Shown piece by piece: positions 23,992 through 37,900 of a stretch of 64,000 bases of DNA. Source of the DNA: Amblyornis subalaris. Lineage: Eukaryota; Chordata; Aves; Passeriformes; Ptilonorhynchidae. The stretch covers positions 2,231,905 through 2,295,904 of the forward strand of contig JACAXG010000106.1 in assembly GCA_018881555.1 (NCBI GenBank). The letters are read 5' to 3'. The translations under genes were made by a program, and so were the position numbers. The notes beneath the pieces were generated by a model that searched no databases, had not been told where the DNA came from, and saw only the letters and a program-made list of their open reading frames with translations. Position 1 is the stretch's first letter. Every line of letters starts with the position of its first letter.

Positions 23992-26900
23992 GTGTTTTGA
24001 AACATGCGCGAAGTTGGACATCCAAAATTGTTGGTCACCTTGGAAAACCTTGACCTATTTTTCCTAGCAGGCCAGGGAAGCTGATGCAGTCAAGCTGGCA
24101 GCCCTTTCCCACCATTCCTGACTTTTGTAAGTTAATATCCNGACCTCGCAGCCTTGCATAACCTCCTGGTCCGTCGGTGTGGTGGTTTTGGTGGTGATGC
24201 CAGGTGGGAGAAGAGGAGCACTGGGCAGCGGAGATTCTTTCCGCTGACAGAAACAGTGAGTCACTACTGTCCTGTGATTATTCCCTGGCCCTTTTTTTTT
24301 GCCAAAAGCTGCCTGGGGGGATGAAAGGAAAGTCCTTTCTCCATGACCTACGCTGGGGGTTAGCAGCCTCCCAAGCCCCGGCACGGCACAGCACGTGGGC
24401 TGGTTCCGAGGGGCGTAAAGCCAGGAACGAGGGCTGGGAGCCGTGGTGGCTTGAAGAACGTAAACTGGGAGATGTGGCGGTTCCCAGCTTCAGCCTCCCA
24501 CTGCTTTTCCACTGGCTGGATGATTGGCAGCCTGCTGTCTCCTCCCCCAGGTAGTGTCTCTAGGCTTGTCATGTCTTTGTGTATGTTTAATCTGGGAAAG
24601 AAAAAAATTTCCATGCGGTGTGCTAGGATGGATGAATAACAGTGCTGCTTGTGGGAAAGGGATGGGGAGCGGAGCAGGGAGGTGGGAGCAGTGCAAGGAG
24701 GAGAAGGTTGTGAGGGGCGGGTGATAAAGCAGGCTGGAAAGAGGAGCTGCTGAGCTGGCCTTCCTTTCTCTTTTCTGAGTTTAAAAGAAGGACGTTGCTC
24801 GTCTTCAGTAGCCCACAGTTCTTTCATCTGTAATATGAAAGGGGGCCAAGGCAAGTCCTCTGGTGAGTGCCAGTGATCTTAGCTCCTGGTTCTCTAGCAA
24901 AATGAGAGAGGAGGGTGAATCATGTAGGCTTTGTTTCCCATGCCTTATGCACAATGACATGAGTCAACCCCGGATCTGAAGCCCACCACGCTTCCACTGC
25001 CCAGCAGACTGGGAGGGTTGTGTTTAAGTCAGTGGGCAAAAGACATTGATTTTATTACTGCTGTTAATTCCATTTGTCCTTTGGCAAGACACTTAAGTCA
25101 CCATGTCTCATTTGTANAAGCATAATGATAATTGCCTTCTCCTACAAGTATGGCAAATTAAAGGCTGCTGTCGGTAGTAAAATTCTCTGAGGTGCTTAGA
25201 AGAAAAGTTGTGTTAAGGTGTGTAGCTCAGTCTCCCTTGTCAGGCCTACAAGTTTGGCAGTGGTGCTTTTTCGCTGATATAAATCTCATTTTATGTACCA
25301 AGGAACAGGCTGAACTGCTAATTAGTGGTGTGAACAAAATAATAAAAAGGGGCTTGAGTTCAGGTTTGCTTTAAAGCTTGTTGCACTTATCAGCTTTCCA
25401 TGCTCTCTGGGCAGGCAGCCTCAGTATAAATCTCTGGTGAAATATGTCAGTGCTTGGCCTGGGCTGGTGTTACACAGACCAGACCAGACCTGAGCAAGGA
25501 CAGGAATGGGGCAGCAGCTTCTGATGGGGNTGAGAAAGCAGCCGTGAGACAGGATGAGTGTTCAGGATGGAGCAGGACATGGCAGACCCTCGGTGCCAGA
25601 TTGAGTACGTTAAGCAGTGAGCACTGTCACCAATTAAAATAACCATAAAAAGCCAGACATTCCTCACTGGAATAACTCATAACAGATCCCAAGCACTGCG
25701 CTACCTTTCAGCAGAGCTCTGTGAGGAAGCCATGGCCTCTGCAATGTGTAGATCTGACCTGGAAAAGAGGCAGAGAAAAGCTTGTTTCCATCTCGTTAGT
25801 GTTTACTCTATGTGATGGCCCTTCTGAGGCTCTTTCCCCATCTCTAAACCCAGCACAGCTTTTCAGCAATCCCTTTTCTGGTGGGATTTCAGCAATCTCC
25901 CCCTTCCTAGTTAGGACAGAAACTCCCAGAGAATAACCCTCCTGGCTGATTTCGGGATAACCCCCAAAGCTGATGACTGGCAGCATCACCTGTCGGCTCT
26001 CCCATCCTATTAAAACACCAAATTTGTCCCACNGTGCTCCAGGCGTGGATTGGGAACTCCCCCAGAATAGAGGCAAGGGGAGATAGAAATGCAAACCAAG
26101 AGAACAGGACCACTGACGTGCTCTGTGTCCTTGGAGAACCCCCTCAGTCCTTTGTTTAAAAAAATTGCACCCAGAAATCCTCAGAGCAGCTAATCTAAGG
26201 TGTAAGCACAATATAGAGTTTAATGTGTTTTAATGTGTGTCTTCAAGATGACAAGCAGCTTGTTTTCCAGTACCAGAAGTGAGTGAATACTTTAGATTTG
26301 TCTGTTCCCACCTTTCTAGGTAGTCATTAAAAAGTTGCCATTGAGCCTTTTTGATCACATTTACCTGTATCCAGATCGATGAGTTTAGTTTTTAAACACA
26401 CCAGTGTGGAGGTGCTGGCGTGCATTTGAATGAAAAATGCAAGTTGAATAATAACAGCAAAACAAAATACAGACTTCAAAATATGAATGCAAGCACTGTG
26501 ATTTGTCTTGGAAGAGATGAGGATCTGGATTGTAGTAGGACCACGTGGCCCCTGTGGTGGAGCAAACCCTCCCAGCCCAACGGTTGTGCAGGGAGAGAGC
26601 CAAGTGACACAGTTTCAATAACAACTCTGCTAAAATCCCCATCGCTTTAGTATTTTGCACAAAAAGGATGAGGCTGTGACAAAAATGCATGTATTTTGAA
26701 GTTTTGAGTATGAAGTATTTTGATGCCAAACCCAGTCTACACAGTATCCTTATTCTGCTCTAATGACTATTTTTTTACTGCAGTGAAACATCCTTGGGAT
26801 ACTAAAATTTATGTTTTCAGATGTCAGTGCGCCCAAGGAGGCCTACTACAGATAAGACCCTTATATTAGAGGGATTTTTGCTGNAGCCCCAGTCCCTCAG

Positions 26901-29579
26901 AGCACCCCAGCCAGTCCTATGGGGCTGCACCAGCCTCAGATGCTCCACTTATGAAACAGAACAAGGTTTAAACCCCAAACTCTTCTGTCTGCTGCTCATT
27001 TAGTCCAACAAAATGTGTTTTATTGTTGTTTCTTGACTTTTTCTTTTCAGACACAATTCCTCTAGGCTATTGTTATTTCAACAAAAGAGGGGGAGGATAG
27101 GCTCAGCAAGTCACTCTGTGGCTTTCTGGTGAGGAATTAAGAAATACTCTAACAGTTTAATAATGATAATCTCCAAATAGTTCATAACGGCATTAAGGGT
27201 AATTAATGACATTTGAACAGTAAGAGTACTTAATCCCTAGGGAAATGTGATAGCCACATTTTTATTTACATCTGAAGTTGTTTCAAAGGTAAAGGGAAAA
27301 GAGTAATCTGTTCTTAAAAAGGTTTCATACTTGCAGTGTCTCAGATTATATCTTAATTTATTATAAGCAAATAAAAATAATAGCTTTTTCGCTAATAATA
27401 AAAACTGCATTCCATGTTAGATCCAGCATTAGGTTAAAAATAAAGAGGAACTCTTATATNTTTCCTGTGGGATTAAGANTTTCTGAAAATTATAAATCAC
27501 CAGTGATACTGTGGTTTACAAAGAAGGATAACTTCTTCTAAAAGACCCACATATTTACATTTTAAAAACATCTTTCATAGCCTTTAGAGACACTAAAAGA
27601 ACTTAAATAATGTTGAGGATAAATGCTATGTGCTGTACCTTTTATGTTTTAGTAGCAGTTCTTATTTTCTCTCCACACAGCTGACCTCCCTAAACCTTTG
27701 AAAAGTGCTGTTACATCCTTTTACGTTTTCACAATTTTACAATGAGGGGAAAAATAACTCCTGTGATAGTTTTCGAGATAATGCTCGAAGCAGCCCGATT
27801 CAGATGTTTAGCTTTCGAAAGTCAACAGAAGGAAAAGGATTTCGTTGACCTTGGGTTTTGAGAATAAATAGGATAACACCTGATTCGAGACAGGAAGCTT
27901 TGGGTTGGGGTAAATATACAGAGCAAAGCAGAGGGTGTCGATCCAGTTTAGCATTTGAATGCAGCCTCTGCTCTTTTGGTTATGCTCTTGAGCCTGCTTC
28001 TACTTTTGGCTCTCACATTCCACAGAACTTCTGTAAAATCAGCAGGGACAGTGCTAATAAATTTATAATGTTGTTTTGTATTTCTGAACATAGTACCTCA
28101 GTAATTAAGTGAAATATTTATGATGAATATAAAACAATGCAAATTCATTTGTTTGCCTGAAAGCCAGCTTGTTATTTATTTAGATTTATCTTTGAATGAT
28201 TCTTAAATTGAATCACAGTATGAATGAGGGTGATATTTAAAGCAGAGAAAATTTGCTATATTGTATTGATGCATTACACTGTATTAGCTAGTGCTNAAGC
28301 TATGCAGAGGATGATTAAAAAAACCCAGAAAACAAAAAAAACTTTGATCTGAGAATAATTCTTTTTTGTCTTTTTTTTTTTTTTGGTAGGAATTCCCCAA
28401 GCTATACCAATTCCCCCCCTGCTGAAATCTTTAATAAATCTTAAGTTTCATTATAGCGAGCTGTACATATGCAAACTGGATCCTGAATTATAGGNCAGGT
28501 AGGAGTAGGTTCAGCATAATGTGATCTAATTTTCACTTCAAATGGCTGTGTTTTCCTTCATGGGCTACTACTTCCAGTAGTTTTTGCCATTTACTATTTT
28601 CAGTCCTCTAACTAATTCTAATCCAATGAATGTAGTGACCTATGAAAGGAAATGTCTGTGCAAAGTGTCCCTGTGTTGATGATTATGAACTAAATTGTTT
28701 ACTTCAGTTGGATTTTTTTTTCCTTCCCTAAGTGAAAAATATCTTCCAAAAATAACTTCCTTTGCAAACATAATGCTGTTGCTCTCCTCAGCTTTCTGTT
28801 TGACAGTCATCATGTTTCTATCATGACTAAGGAAGGTTATTTTAATGTAAAAAAAAAGGAAAATATATGTATGTAGTTTGAAAAGGATATTTTATTTTGA
28901 TGCCATTATGTGAGAAAGTGTTGCGCATCCACTAATAAGAGCAGCTATAGATTTTTATGATATTTTACCTAATTTTGGATGGACTGCTAACGTGCTGAAA
29001 AATTGTGGAGACTCACACGTGGGAAGACTTCACTAAGAGGCACTTNAGCAGTGTATGATATGAACATATCTTCTGCTTCTTGCTTGACTTTGGTTTTGCC
29101 AAATCATCCCTGAGCAATCAAAGGCGACCAACTCTTACATGAGTTGGCCAAGTACATTTTCCATNAGGTTCTGTCTTACTGCCAAATCCACAGCCAATAC
29201 CTGAGTGTTTGGGGAACATATATCCATTACTTGGGGGCTTTATTCCTCAGTTTTATCATCATTTGATGTTTATTTTATAAGCATAGGAAGAGATTTTAAA
29301 ATAGCTTCGCCTCATTACACGGCGGCATGTAGGTTGTGATGTTCAGCTCGGGAGCAGGGCTCCTGGACAAAAGCAGGGAATGAAGTTCCTACCTTATGGT
29401 GTCTTATGTTGCCACCAAATGTGCTGCCACCAGAGCACATGGGCTGTGATACACGAGCAGGTGGGGACACAGGAGCGAGCTGNGTGTGTCAGTGCTGCTC
29501 CGGGACGTGTTCAGCCCAAGGTGAAGGAAGGTAGGCACCNGCAAGGATTTGCAGGTTGGCATTTCTTTTTTTTTGTTGG

Positions 29580-30256
29580 CTCCCCAATATCTGAAGAGGG
29601 AGAGAAAATGAAGACTAGAAAAATGTGGGCCCGCTCTGTNAGGAAATGGGAAACCTGGTTAGCCAGGATATATGGAGGAGGCTGAGCTACTCAAGGACTT
29701 CTTTTTGCCTCAGTCTTCACTGGGAAGTGCTCCAGCCACATCACCCAAGGTGCAGGAGGCAAAGGCAGGGACTGGGAGAATGGAGAAGATCAGGTGTGAG
29801 ATCATCTAAGGAACCTGAAGCTGCACAAGCCATGGNACCTGAGGAGATCCATCTGTGCAGGTCCCGAGGAAACTGGAGGATGAAGTTCTTAAGTCCCTGT
29901 CCATCATGTCTGAGAAGCCATGGCAGTCCAGTCAAGATCCCACTGACTGCAAAGGTGAAACAGAACCCCCTTTTTTAAAAAGGAGAAGAAAGGAAGACGC
30001 TCACCTCTGTGCCCAGTAAGATGATGGAGGGGATCCTCCTCGGAACTCTGCTAAGGNACGTGGAAAATNAGGAGGNGATTTGTGACAGCCAACATGGATT
30101 CACTACAGGCAAACAGTTCCTGATGTGATGGAATTACAGTGTTGTGGGCAAGGAAAGAGTGGCTGACAGCATCTACCTGGACTTGTGCAAGGCTTTTGAC
30201 ACTGCTCTGCGTTACATCCTCATCTCTAAACTGGAGCGATTTAAAGGACTAAATTT
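29580..30256 (+). pseudogene. Degenerate CR1 LINE ORF2 (reverse transcriptase) fragment
   Basis: CR1 ORF2 encodes an endonuclease and reverse transcriptase that copies the element's RNA into DNA at the insertion site. This piece covers the region entering the RT domain. From 30084 the frame reads DSQHGFTTGKQFLM, then an in-frame TGA at 30126-30128, then continues to YLDLCKAFDT (30174-30203) and ILISKL. QHGF.KGKS and LDFSKAFDT are characteristic CR1 RT blocks. Upstream, the nucleotide words for the 'cctcagtcttcactgg' block (29711-29726) and the 'aaaatgtgggcccgct' block fit the same ORF2. Frame changes, the stop, a truncation after 30256 and loss of the YADD region show it is dead. The 5' limit is uncertain. 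Confidence 0.85.
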
Positions 30257-31410
30257 TCANTAAATCACCCATGCCTGCTGCTTACTTTCTGGGCTCTAAA
30301 AAGTTATTTGAAACATGCTGTAGACATAGAGGAGGGCTCAGTAAATTTAGTTGGCTTGAAATGCGCTACTGTGTGTTACTATGAGAATGCTGTTCGGAGT
30401 CTCTTGCTGCCACGCGCGTCTTTTGGAAAACAATTTCCTTNTTGGAAATGCAAATCAGGCACTGTAGCTTGATGCCATAGTAGGACTGTGAAGTTTGAGT
30501 CCTTTGATACAGAAATATTAGTCACAGAAAAGGTAAATGAGTGCTGTGCTATGATATTTATTACTGCAGAAATTTCATTTGTGATTATGCCTTAGAAAAC
30601 TAAAATCTAGACATGACGGGCAGTCTTTGTCCCTTTTCCTGTTCCTAGACCAAAAGGTCTTGCTAAACTTTCCTTCTTTACAGGCATTCCCACAAAAAAG
30701 ATGAAATTGTCAGCTTCAGTAAGCGGAGCAATGCTTNTCTTTTTCAAACCTCAGTGGCATTAAATTTTCAGCTTTTTTTTTTTTCATTTTTAAAATATAA
30801 AAAATTATTTCTCCTGGTGGATCGCCCATATGGAGAGATTTAAAAAAATATATGAGGCACATTCATAGCAAAGAACAAGCAAACATTCCCACACTCTCAA
30901 TTACTTTTGATTAAAAAAAAAAGTATTTTTGAGCAAATCTCATAATTTTAGGGCTGTCTCAAGGTTTCAGAGCCTGGATCTGGCAATGCCACAGAAGTAG
31001 GGGGGGTGTGCTGTGGAATGGTATGGGGAGTCCTGTGATCATCTCCATCCAGCTCCAGAAAGGAGGCTAAAAAAACCCTCTTTGAAGGAATATTTTGGTT
31101 AATGTTGCATTTCCCGATATTCCCGGATTGCCTGTACNGTGTGGTCACAAGATCGTTCAAAAATCTAAAAATAGAGCTCAAAATACTCAAAATAGTCCTT
31201 TGGTAGTATAAATAATGTCCAGATCAGGGTGCAGAAATAGCTCGTGCTCAGCCGCTNGGCCCCGTGCCAAGCGCGGTGGCGGCAGGGCAGTGATGGCAGC
31301 AAAGCTCCAGCCCACACTGCCCAGTCCTGGAGCTGTGCTGCTCCTCTGGGCTCCCCCATCTCGCCCNAGATCCCAAGCTCTCCGTGACACCCATGGCTGT
31401 GGTTAGACTT
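30257..31410. other. Unique sequence between two CR1 fragments
   Basis: No gene is recognisable. A GC-richer patch at about 31250-31400 gives overlapping short frames on both strands. The CR1 ORF2 piece stops abruptly near 30256, and no CR1 3' end in the same orientation follows, so the rest of that copy has been lost. Confidence 0.4.
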
Positions 31411-31964
31411 CCTAAAATCGTACCTTGTCTGGGGTTGGAAGGGACCATCTCCTTCCAATCCCCCGCCATGGGCAGGGACACCTTCCACTATCCCAGGGTG
31501 CTCCAAGCCCCATCCAACCTGGCCTTGAACACTTCCAGGGATGGGGCAGCCACAGCTTCTCTGGGCAACCTGTGCCAGGGCCTCACCACCCTCTCAGAAA
31601 ATAAATTTTTCCTAATATCTGGTCTAAACCCACTCTCTTTCAGTTGGAAGCCATTCCTTCTTGTCCCNTCACTACTTGCTCTTCTAAATAGTCTCTCNAT
31701 CTTTCTTGTAGGCTCCCTCCAGGTGCTGGAAGGCCACAATTAGGTCACCCCAAAGCTTTTCTTCTCCAGGCTGAAGAATCCCAACTTTCTCAGCCTTTCC
31801 TCCCAGCAGAGCTGCTCCATCCCTCTGATCATCCTGGTGCCTCCTNTGGACTCGCCCCAACAGTTCCCTGTCCTTCCTGTGCTGGGGACCCAGAGCTGGA
31901 GGCAGGACTGCCTGGTCTCACCAGGGCAGAGCAGANGGGCAGGATGACCTCCCTAACTGGTTGG
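31411..31964 (-). repeat. CR1 LINE 3' end, about 550 bp
   Basis: Read on the plus strand this is the reverse complement of the avian CR1 3' end in full order: 'ggggttggaagggaccatct', 'ccatgggcagggacacc', 'gccccatccaacctggcctt', 'cagccacagcttctctgggc', 'tttttcctaatatctggtct', 'ttcttctccaggctgaagaa', 'ctctgatcatcctggtg', 'ggactcgccccaacag' and 'ctcaccagggcagagcag'. The left end at 31411 is the element's 3' end with a decayed tail. The right end, about 31964, is a 5' truncation inside the last part of ORF2. It is one of the two longest CR1 3' ends here and has no intact frame. Confidence 0.95.
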
Positions 31965-34900
31965 TCAATATAAATAGTAAGATTTTATTTTGTGTCTGAG
32001 CAGACATATTAAGTTTTTGGCCTTGGCTTGCTGATGTCATTTTAGAAAAGCAGTTGGAAGAGGCCCATGAGAAGCTAAAAGTGCATTTATTCTGAGGGGA
32101 AAAAAAAGAAAATTAACAATATTTTTTTATAGTAAAGACTTAAAACGTCAGAGGGGCCTTGCTGTTGAACCCTGCAGTGCGTTTTTAGTAAGGGGACTGC
32201 TAGTTCTCCCGCCACCCCCACAAAAACCCCACCCCAAACCCACATTAATGTTGTTAATAGCATAACTNCCTCAGTCCTAAGATGTGTTTCTCTGCTGTGG
32301 TTGACAGTGCTGGGGAAATAGCTGGCTAAGTGATTCTTGGATTTTAAACCACAGAATGCTGATCATGAGTCCAATATTCACTTTTCAACCTTGGGAGGAA
32401 CAGGATTTTGACCCCAGAAAAGGCACAGCACCTGTTCATATTAACATCCTCATGGATAACTTTTGCTTTAAGGGAAGCTTTGCAGGAATAGACCATAAGA
32501 CCATAAAGAAGATAAAAGTGATAGTCAGACTACATACAGGGCCAGTAATGAAGTCATGGTAATAATGAAGGATGGTGAAGAACTAAAAATGACAACTCAG
32601 AAACCAAGTTTTACCCAGAAATTGAAGTGCAGATATTTTCACTGCTCTTATTGGCTTTCTGAAAGCCACTTGTGCTAACAGAGTTTAATCTCCATACATT
32701 TAAGTGGAGATCAGATACTATGCCAGTAGCAAAAATTTGCTTTAATTACNAGATGAAAATAATTTTTAGTGGAAATGGAAGCCATTTAGGTCTCAATCCT
32801 GCAAAGAGTTTTATGCTCGTGTTTAATTAGTGTTAATGTCTCTAAGTAGTCCCATGATGGATCCTACTGATGGAAATGGTGCTGCTCAGCTTGGGTACAG
32901 CTAAACATATAAATATGTCTTTGCAGGGTTAAGGCTTGGTTTGCAATTGCACAGATTGATTTTCNCTCGAGGTCTTAAAAAGAAAAGCTTGAATTCTGCA
33001 TTAAAAATACATTTTAATTTCACTGTTTTATTGCCCTGGTCATTAAGATAAAGGTTAGANGCAGTAACCTGTTGATCCAAGTACTACTCCACACACAGGC
33101 CTTGCTCTTGTCCCTAAGAAAAGGTTTAAAGTCCTTATCATTCCGCTGGTCTGATTTCCACCCTCTCATAGCCTGTCATTCCCACTAACTAAAGTATTTG
33201 CACTGTNCCTCAGACAAAAGCAAAGCTAGAGCAGATTATTCAGAGTAGCCACCGGCTTCTGTGGTTTAGGTCATGCAGTCAAAGAACAAGGGTGCTACAG
33301 TGATGGAAAATTCAGTTCAGATCGAAAATAACATATCAAATATTGAGAGGAACAGCGTCCTCGGTGTTTTGAGATCCCTGCTTACCAGCTGGTGACCATG
33401 AAATGGTCAAACCTTCTGAATTTTTGATCACACACTGCATTTGTTGTAACTCAATGCTTCTTCCAAATTAAAAAACAAATGAGGCAAGAAGATGTTTGTC
33501 CCATTAGCAATGTGTNAGTGAAAGTCTGCAAATAATTAGATATCTAGGATACAGTAAACTGATAAACATTTTAAATTATTAAAGATATTAATAAGGAGCA
33601 CTAAGGAGTTATTTTTCCAACTAAGAAATGATTTTATGATGAAAGGGAGAAAAATTTTTTTGTGTCAGTGGAAAACTTGTATGTGCTGATGCTGAAAAGT
33701 CCATGAAATTAAGTAAATTTCCAGTTTATAAAATTGATAGCCCTGGAAGAACATAGACATATATATTTGATAGACNTATGTTCACACCTATTCTCATAAT
33801 CCCCCTCAACATTTTGAATTTCTGTTACAAATTTTTTTTAAATTCAGACTATCAAAGCGACTCCTTTCACTAAGCACACTAAGATTGCACACACGAGGTT
33901 GAGAAGCTTTGGGTGGGGATGTGTGTCCATGGGTATTTCATCATGAATTATGCCAGACTAAGAATAGTTTCCTCTGCCTGGTGTCCTACCTGCCTTTGCT
34001 CAGTTCTGAACACAAGGAGAGATATTAGCTAGCTTATATTAAAAAAAATGCATTATATTCGTGTTTTGATACATGATGAAGGCTGGAAAAATCTTTATTT
34101 TAGAAGAGAAACCATCTCCATCTTCCTTTCCTCTCAGCATCTTCCCAGTAGTATTTTACCATCAACCACTAATGTGGATTATTTTTCACTACTTGCTTCT
34201 CTCTTCTTTCCCCCAACAGCACCATGTCAACCAAATCTACAGGAATTCTTCAGAATAAACCCTTTCAGATATGAACATACATTCAAAACGAAAGAAAAAT
34301 CTTCCTTAGTGCCTGGCCTGCTCCTGCACAGCTGGTGAAAACCAGTGCCATGAAGAGGTTTGAAGATGCCAATGTTTTCCAGCAATCTTCCCACGCTGAC
34401 CATTGTTTCACTGAGACCCTCCTGATGGACCTGCCCCAGGTCTCCTCTGTGGTCAGGAAAATAATTTTCCTTATAAAATTGTAGTCCTACCACTGCACTT
34501 GTTGCCAAACTCTGAAGGCTTCCTTGGGTTTTCATGGGATTTTACTGGCCTGATGTAGTGTAGGATGGTGCTGGAGAAACTATTGTAGCTGAAAGAAGGA
34601 GAAACAGGTGAAGGAATGGATGGTGTCTTCATCAATGGAAAGCAAAACACTGCAGGAAATAAACGCACATCTGCCAATGATGGTCGAGGTAAGGTAAAAT
34701 TACAAATATTGGCAAGAGCAGTCATGTCCTGTCTCCCTTGGCTGGCAGGTGAAGTCACAGAGACAAGAGTCATACCACCAGCTTTGGTTAAGATATTTGG
34801 ATGAACCTGGCTGAATGGAAGACGTGAGACTTCAGTGCTGAAAAGAGATAATCTTTCTTGCCATCTCTGGTTGGTTGAAAAGGAGATTTCCTCTTAGGTA

Positions 34901-37900
34901 GGTAAGTGACTTCATCTGTTATACTTTCTTTTAGTTCCTTTCTAATTTTTAGAATAATGTGATTTATTGTAAGCANGAAGCATGTTAGATCTGCACTTCA
35001 CTCTCTATTGGCTTACTTTAAAATAGTGAGTTATGTTATTTAAGAGCTCTGTGCTTTTCTCCTAAGCCTCCAACCAAGGTTTCAAACCAACCTTTCAGTC
35101 TTGGTTCTTGCATTTCAGGTATTAACCAGCATTCCATAGGCAGCATAGAGTAAGTTGCCAGAAGATTTTTTTGCCACAGTTTTCTGTGGTTTCTAAAAGC
35201 ATGAAAAAAAATATCACAGAGTATCCTTCTGTGGATAAGGATAAACGAAATTGTTAGTTTTAATTCCTCAAAATGGTAAAAATAGTAGTCTTTTCATCTA
35301 ATTTAGAGGGGCATTGAAAAGATAAATAGCTTGAGTCTTGCTGGATATTAAGATCCTTCTGTGTGCAAATAACCAGCGNGTCTTCAGAGGAAATTTCTGT
35401 GAAGGCCTTTGAAAAGGCTTTATTTTACTTGACCACTCTTCTTCTGTCACATCCTACACATCCTGGCCTACCTTTGCTGGCCATAACATATTTGAGAAGT
35501 CTTTTTTAAGTCATTGCCTGACCAGCGTTCATCTGCTTGTACTTTTGTGCTAGAAGACTCCACCGAGGGCTGAGTTTGATGCTTGGCAAGGNAAGGTGGA
35601 GGATTTGAAGATCCCCTGGTGAAATGATTTCCCTGTGAGCACAGCGAAAATCATGACTAATTCTGCAAGAAATTTGGGCTGATTTTAGGGAAAATTTGGG
35701 GAGATGAGGAGTAACCACCACTAGGCTATGGAGAGAGGAATAGAAGGGCAATGAGATGCTTTGAGCNGGAGTGGTAAAATATAAAATAACAGGGTCAGAA
35801 GCGTTAAATCTCACCGGACTTTGTGTTTAACTAAGCATATCAAAGGCTGTGTCTTCTCCAGCACAACGTGTGCCCCTTCCTTCCCTCGCTTGGTGTTTGG
35901 CCTTTCCTTGTGGTNGTGACTGCCCTGCTCCAGCCTGTCACACGCAGCACGGCACCAAACTGGGGGCTGCTCCTCGCCCTGTGACCCCCAGCTCCTCCTG
36001 GCCTTAGCACAGCGAGTTCCCTCTGATCTCAATGCCTTCAGCTGCTGTCCTCCACCTAGGAGGCCCTCGTGTTTGGCAGCCAGCGCTGGATCAGGCCCAC
36101 GGAACTGCTGCCATGGCTCATCTCCTCCAGCTTAGCTCCAGGTTATCAGTCTGGGGATGGAGTCAAGGGGCTTTGATCCCGATGGAGGAGCAGTGCTTGT
36201 GACACAGGCATTGGCAGAGGGACCAGGAGAGGTTTCATCAAGAAAGGAGCTCAGCAGTGGAGAAGGAAATTGTTGCACTGCTGGTTCTGAGAGAAAAACA
36301 CTCTCCGAAAGAAAAAAAAAAAAAAAAAGTTCTGCAGTTGATTTATATTTCTATTATAGGCTTATCCTGTTAGCTTGTTCTTAGAGAAGAGCTGTTCCCT
36401 GAGGTGCAATTTATCCTTTTTAGAAACTCTCCTCCCCCAAGAAACTTGCAACAGTGGAAAGAACAAAAGTTGGGACGGTGTTTGAAGGAGGAATCTAACA
36501 AAAGCGGTTGAGCAGCTGGATTCAAGGCTGCATGCAAAGGCAAACTCCTCTGGTGTAAATAGCTGAGAAACACTTGTCTCCTAAAGAGAAGGACTTCATG
36601 AGAGTTGTAATGGCTGTTTCAGAGGTTTCCCCAATAGCAGCATTCCCCCCAAATGCTGTTAAGGTGGTGTTTTGAGAGCTACAAAAAGAAAATTGGAAAT
36701 GATTCTCGAATGGTCGGATTTTTCTGACTCTTTGTTTTTNCTCCATGGAAGTCATGGGGAAGATGGAGGATGTAAATGTAGCAGGAGACTGGATGGGTGC
36801 AAGAGATATGATAGATAAAGTTGTGTAAAGAACTTGCAGAATCTTTTCATCCATGAAGACACGGCTGCTGAGTCAGGCCCGTGGCTACGTGCACACTCCA
36901 GAAATACACATGTGCTGATAGAAAACAGATTTAAAAGGTAATCGTGAAATTGCTTTAGAGCTCTGGATGTGTTTGGAAGTTTGTGACTGGTTGTCAGTGA
37001 TGTCATAACCATATTTATTATAGCTCATAAATGGATGGGTCTGACTGTTTTCCTTATTTTAATGTATAAATTGCAGTTTATAATGGCAATAAAACACTCC
37101 AGGCTGTGCATTTCAGGGTGATTATTGCATTTCTCAGGTGGTTAAAGTTACTCTAACTGCCTTTTAGCTCGGATTTCAATAGTATTTGCCCAGTGTTCAG
37201 GCCATTTTTACTTGTATTTTTATGTACAAACCTCAAATTAAAAGTGTTTTATTGCTTTTTAATTAAAATGTTGAAGTGTAAAGAAGGAATGGTCAGAGGC
37301 AGATAGAGAGTCACAGTAGTAGGTGTTTTGATGTAAGAGGGGAATGTATGAGCAGAGAGATGGGGAGAGGAGAGGCTGCAGAGCCTGTCACTGTGTTTGG
37401 GTATTTCACAGGTACCCACTACTGGTTCCAGTAAACACAAGGCTGAATAGAAACATTTGTGAGCCAAAGGCACTGGTGCCTGCCTCGTAAAACCTCAAAC
37501 CGAGCAATGAGGGATTAAATGGCTGTGAACCCTTAATTAAGTGCTCAGCACCAGTGTGCCCTCCTTGGAGGAGGCTGGGACATGCTGATGGTCCCCACAC
37601 AGGAGCTTGTGATGCCTGAGCTCACGGTGTTCCTGATTTTCAAGATGGGAAAAAGTCCTGCACTCTCCCTCCTTGAGACACCGCCTCATGCGTGGCTGAG
37701 GGTNCAGGGCAGACCCCAGAACCAGTGGCAATGGTGGGCTTTTAGTGGAATGCTCTGGAAAAAGTAGTTTCCTGGGTATGTGAGCGAATTAATTTGCCAG
37801 TTTGGGCCGTGTGCGGGGTGAAAGGTCTCCTTGTTGAAATCCTTTTGGGTGATGTCACATCTCAGGGTCTGGAAAGCCCCATAAGTCCTTGNGTCACGTG

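Larger units (their letters stand above)
21973..29579. other. Unique non-coding sequence
   Basis: No gene can be supported in this 7.6 kb. The 23380-23450 and 24160-24450 parts are GC-richer and give overlapping frames on both strands (for example 24360-24854 minus, 164 codons, proline-rich) with no known domain. The blocks 22960-23290 and 23570-23720 have complex, non-repetitive sequence containing homeodomain-like and SOX-like words, but without an alignment I cannot call them conserved. Single Ns resume at 24141. Confidence 0.45.

Noticed and set aside
24360..24854. Open frame of 164 codons, minus strand
   Set aside because: Proline- and serine-rich composition without a domain. Overlapping plus-strand frames cover the same bases.
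25708..26211. Open frame of 167 codons, minus strand
   Set aside because: No family recognised, an ambiguous base inside, and an overlapping frame on the other strand.
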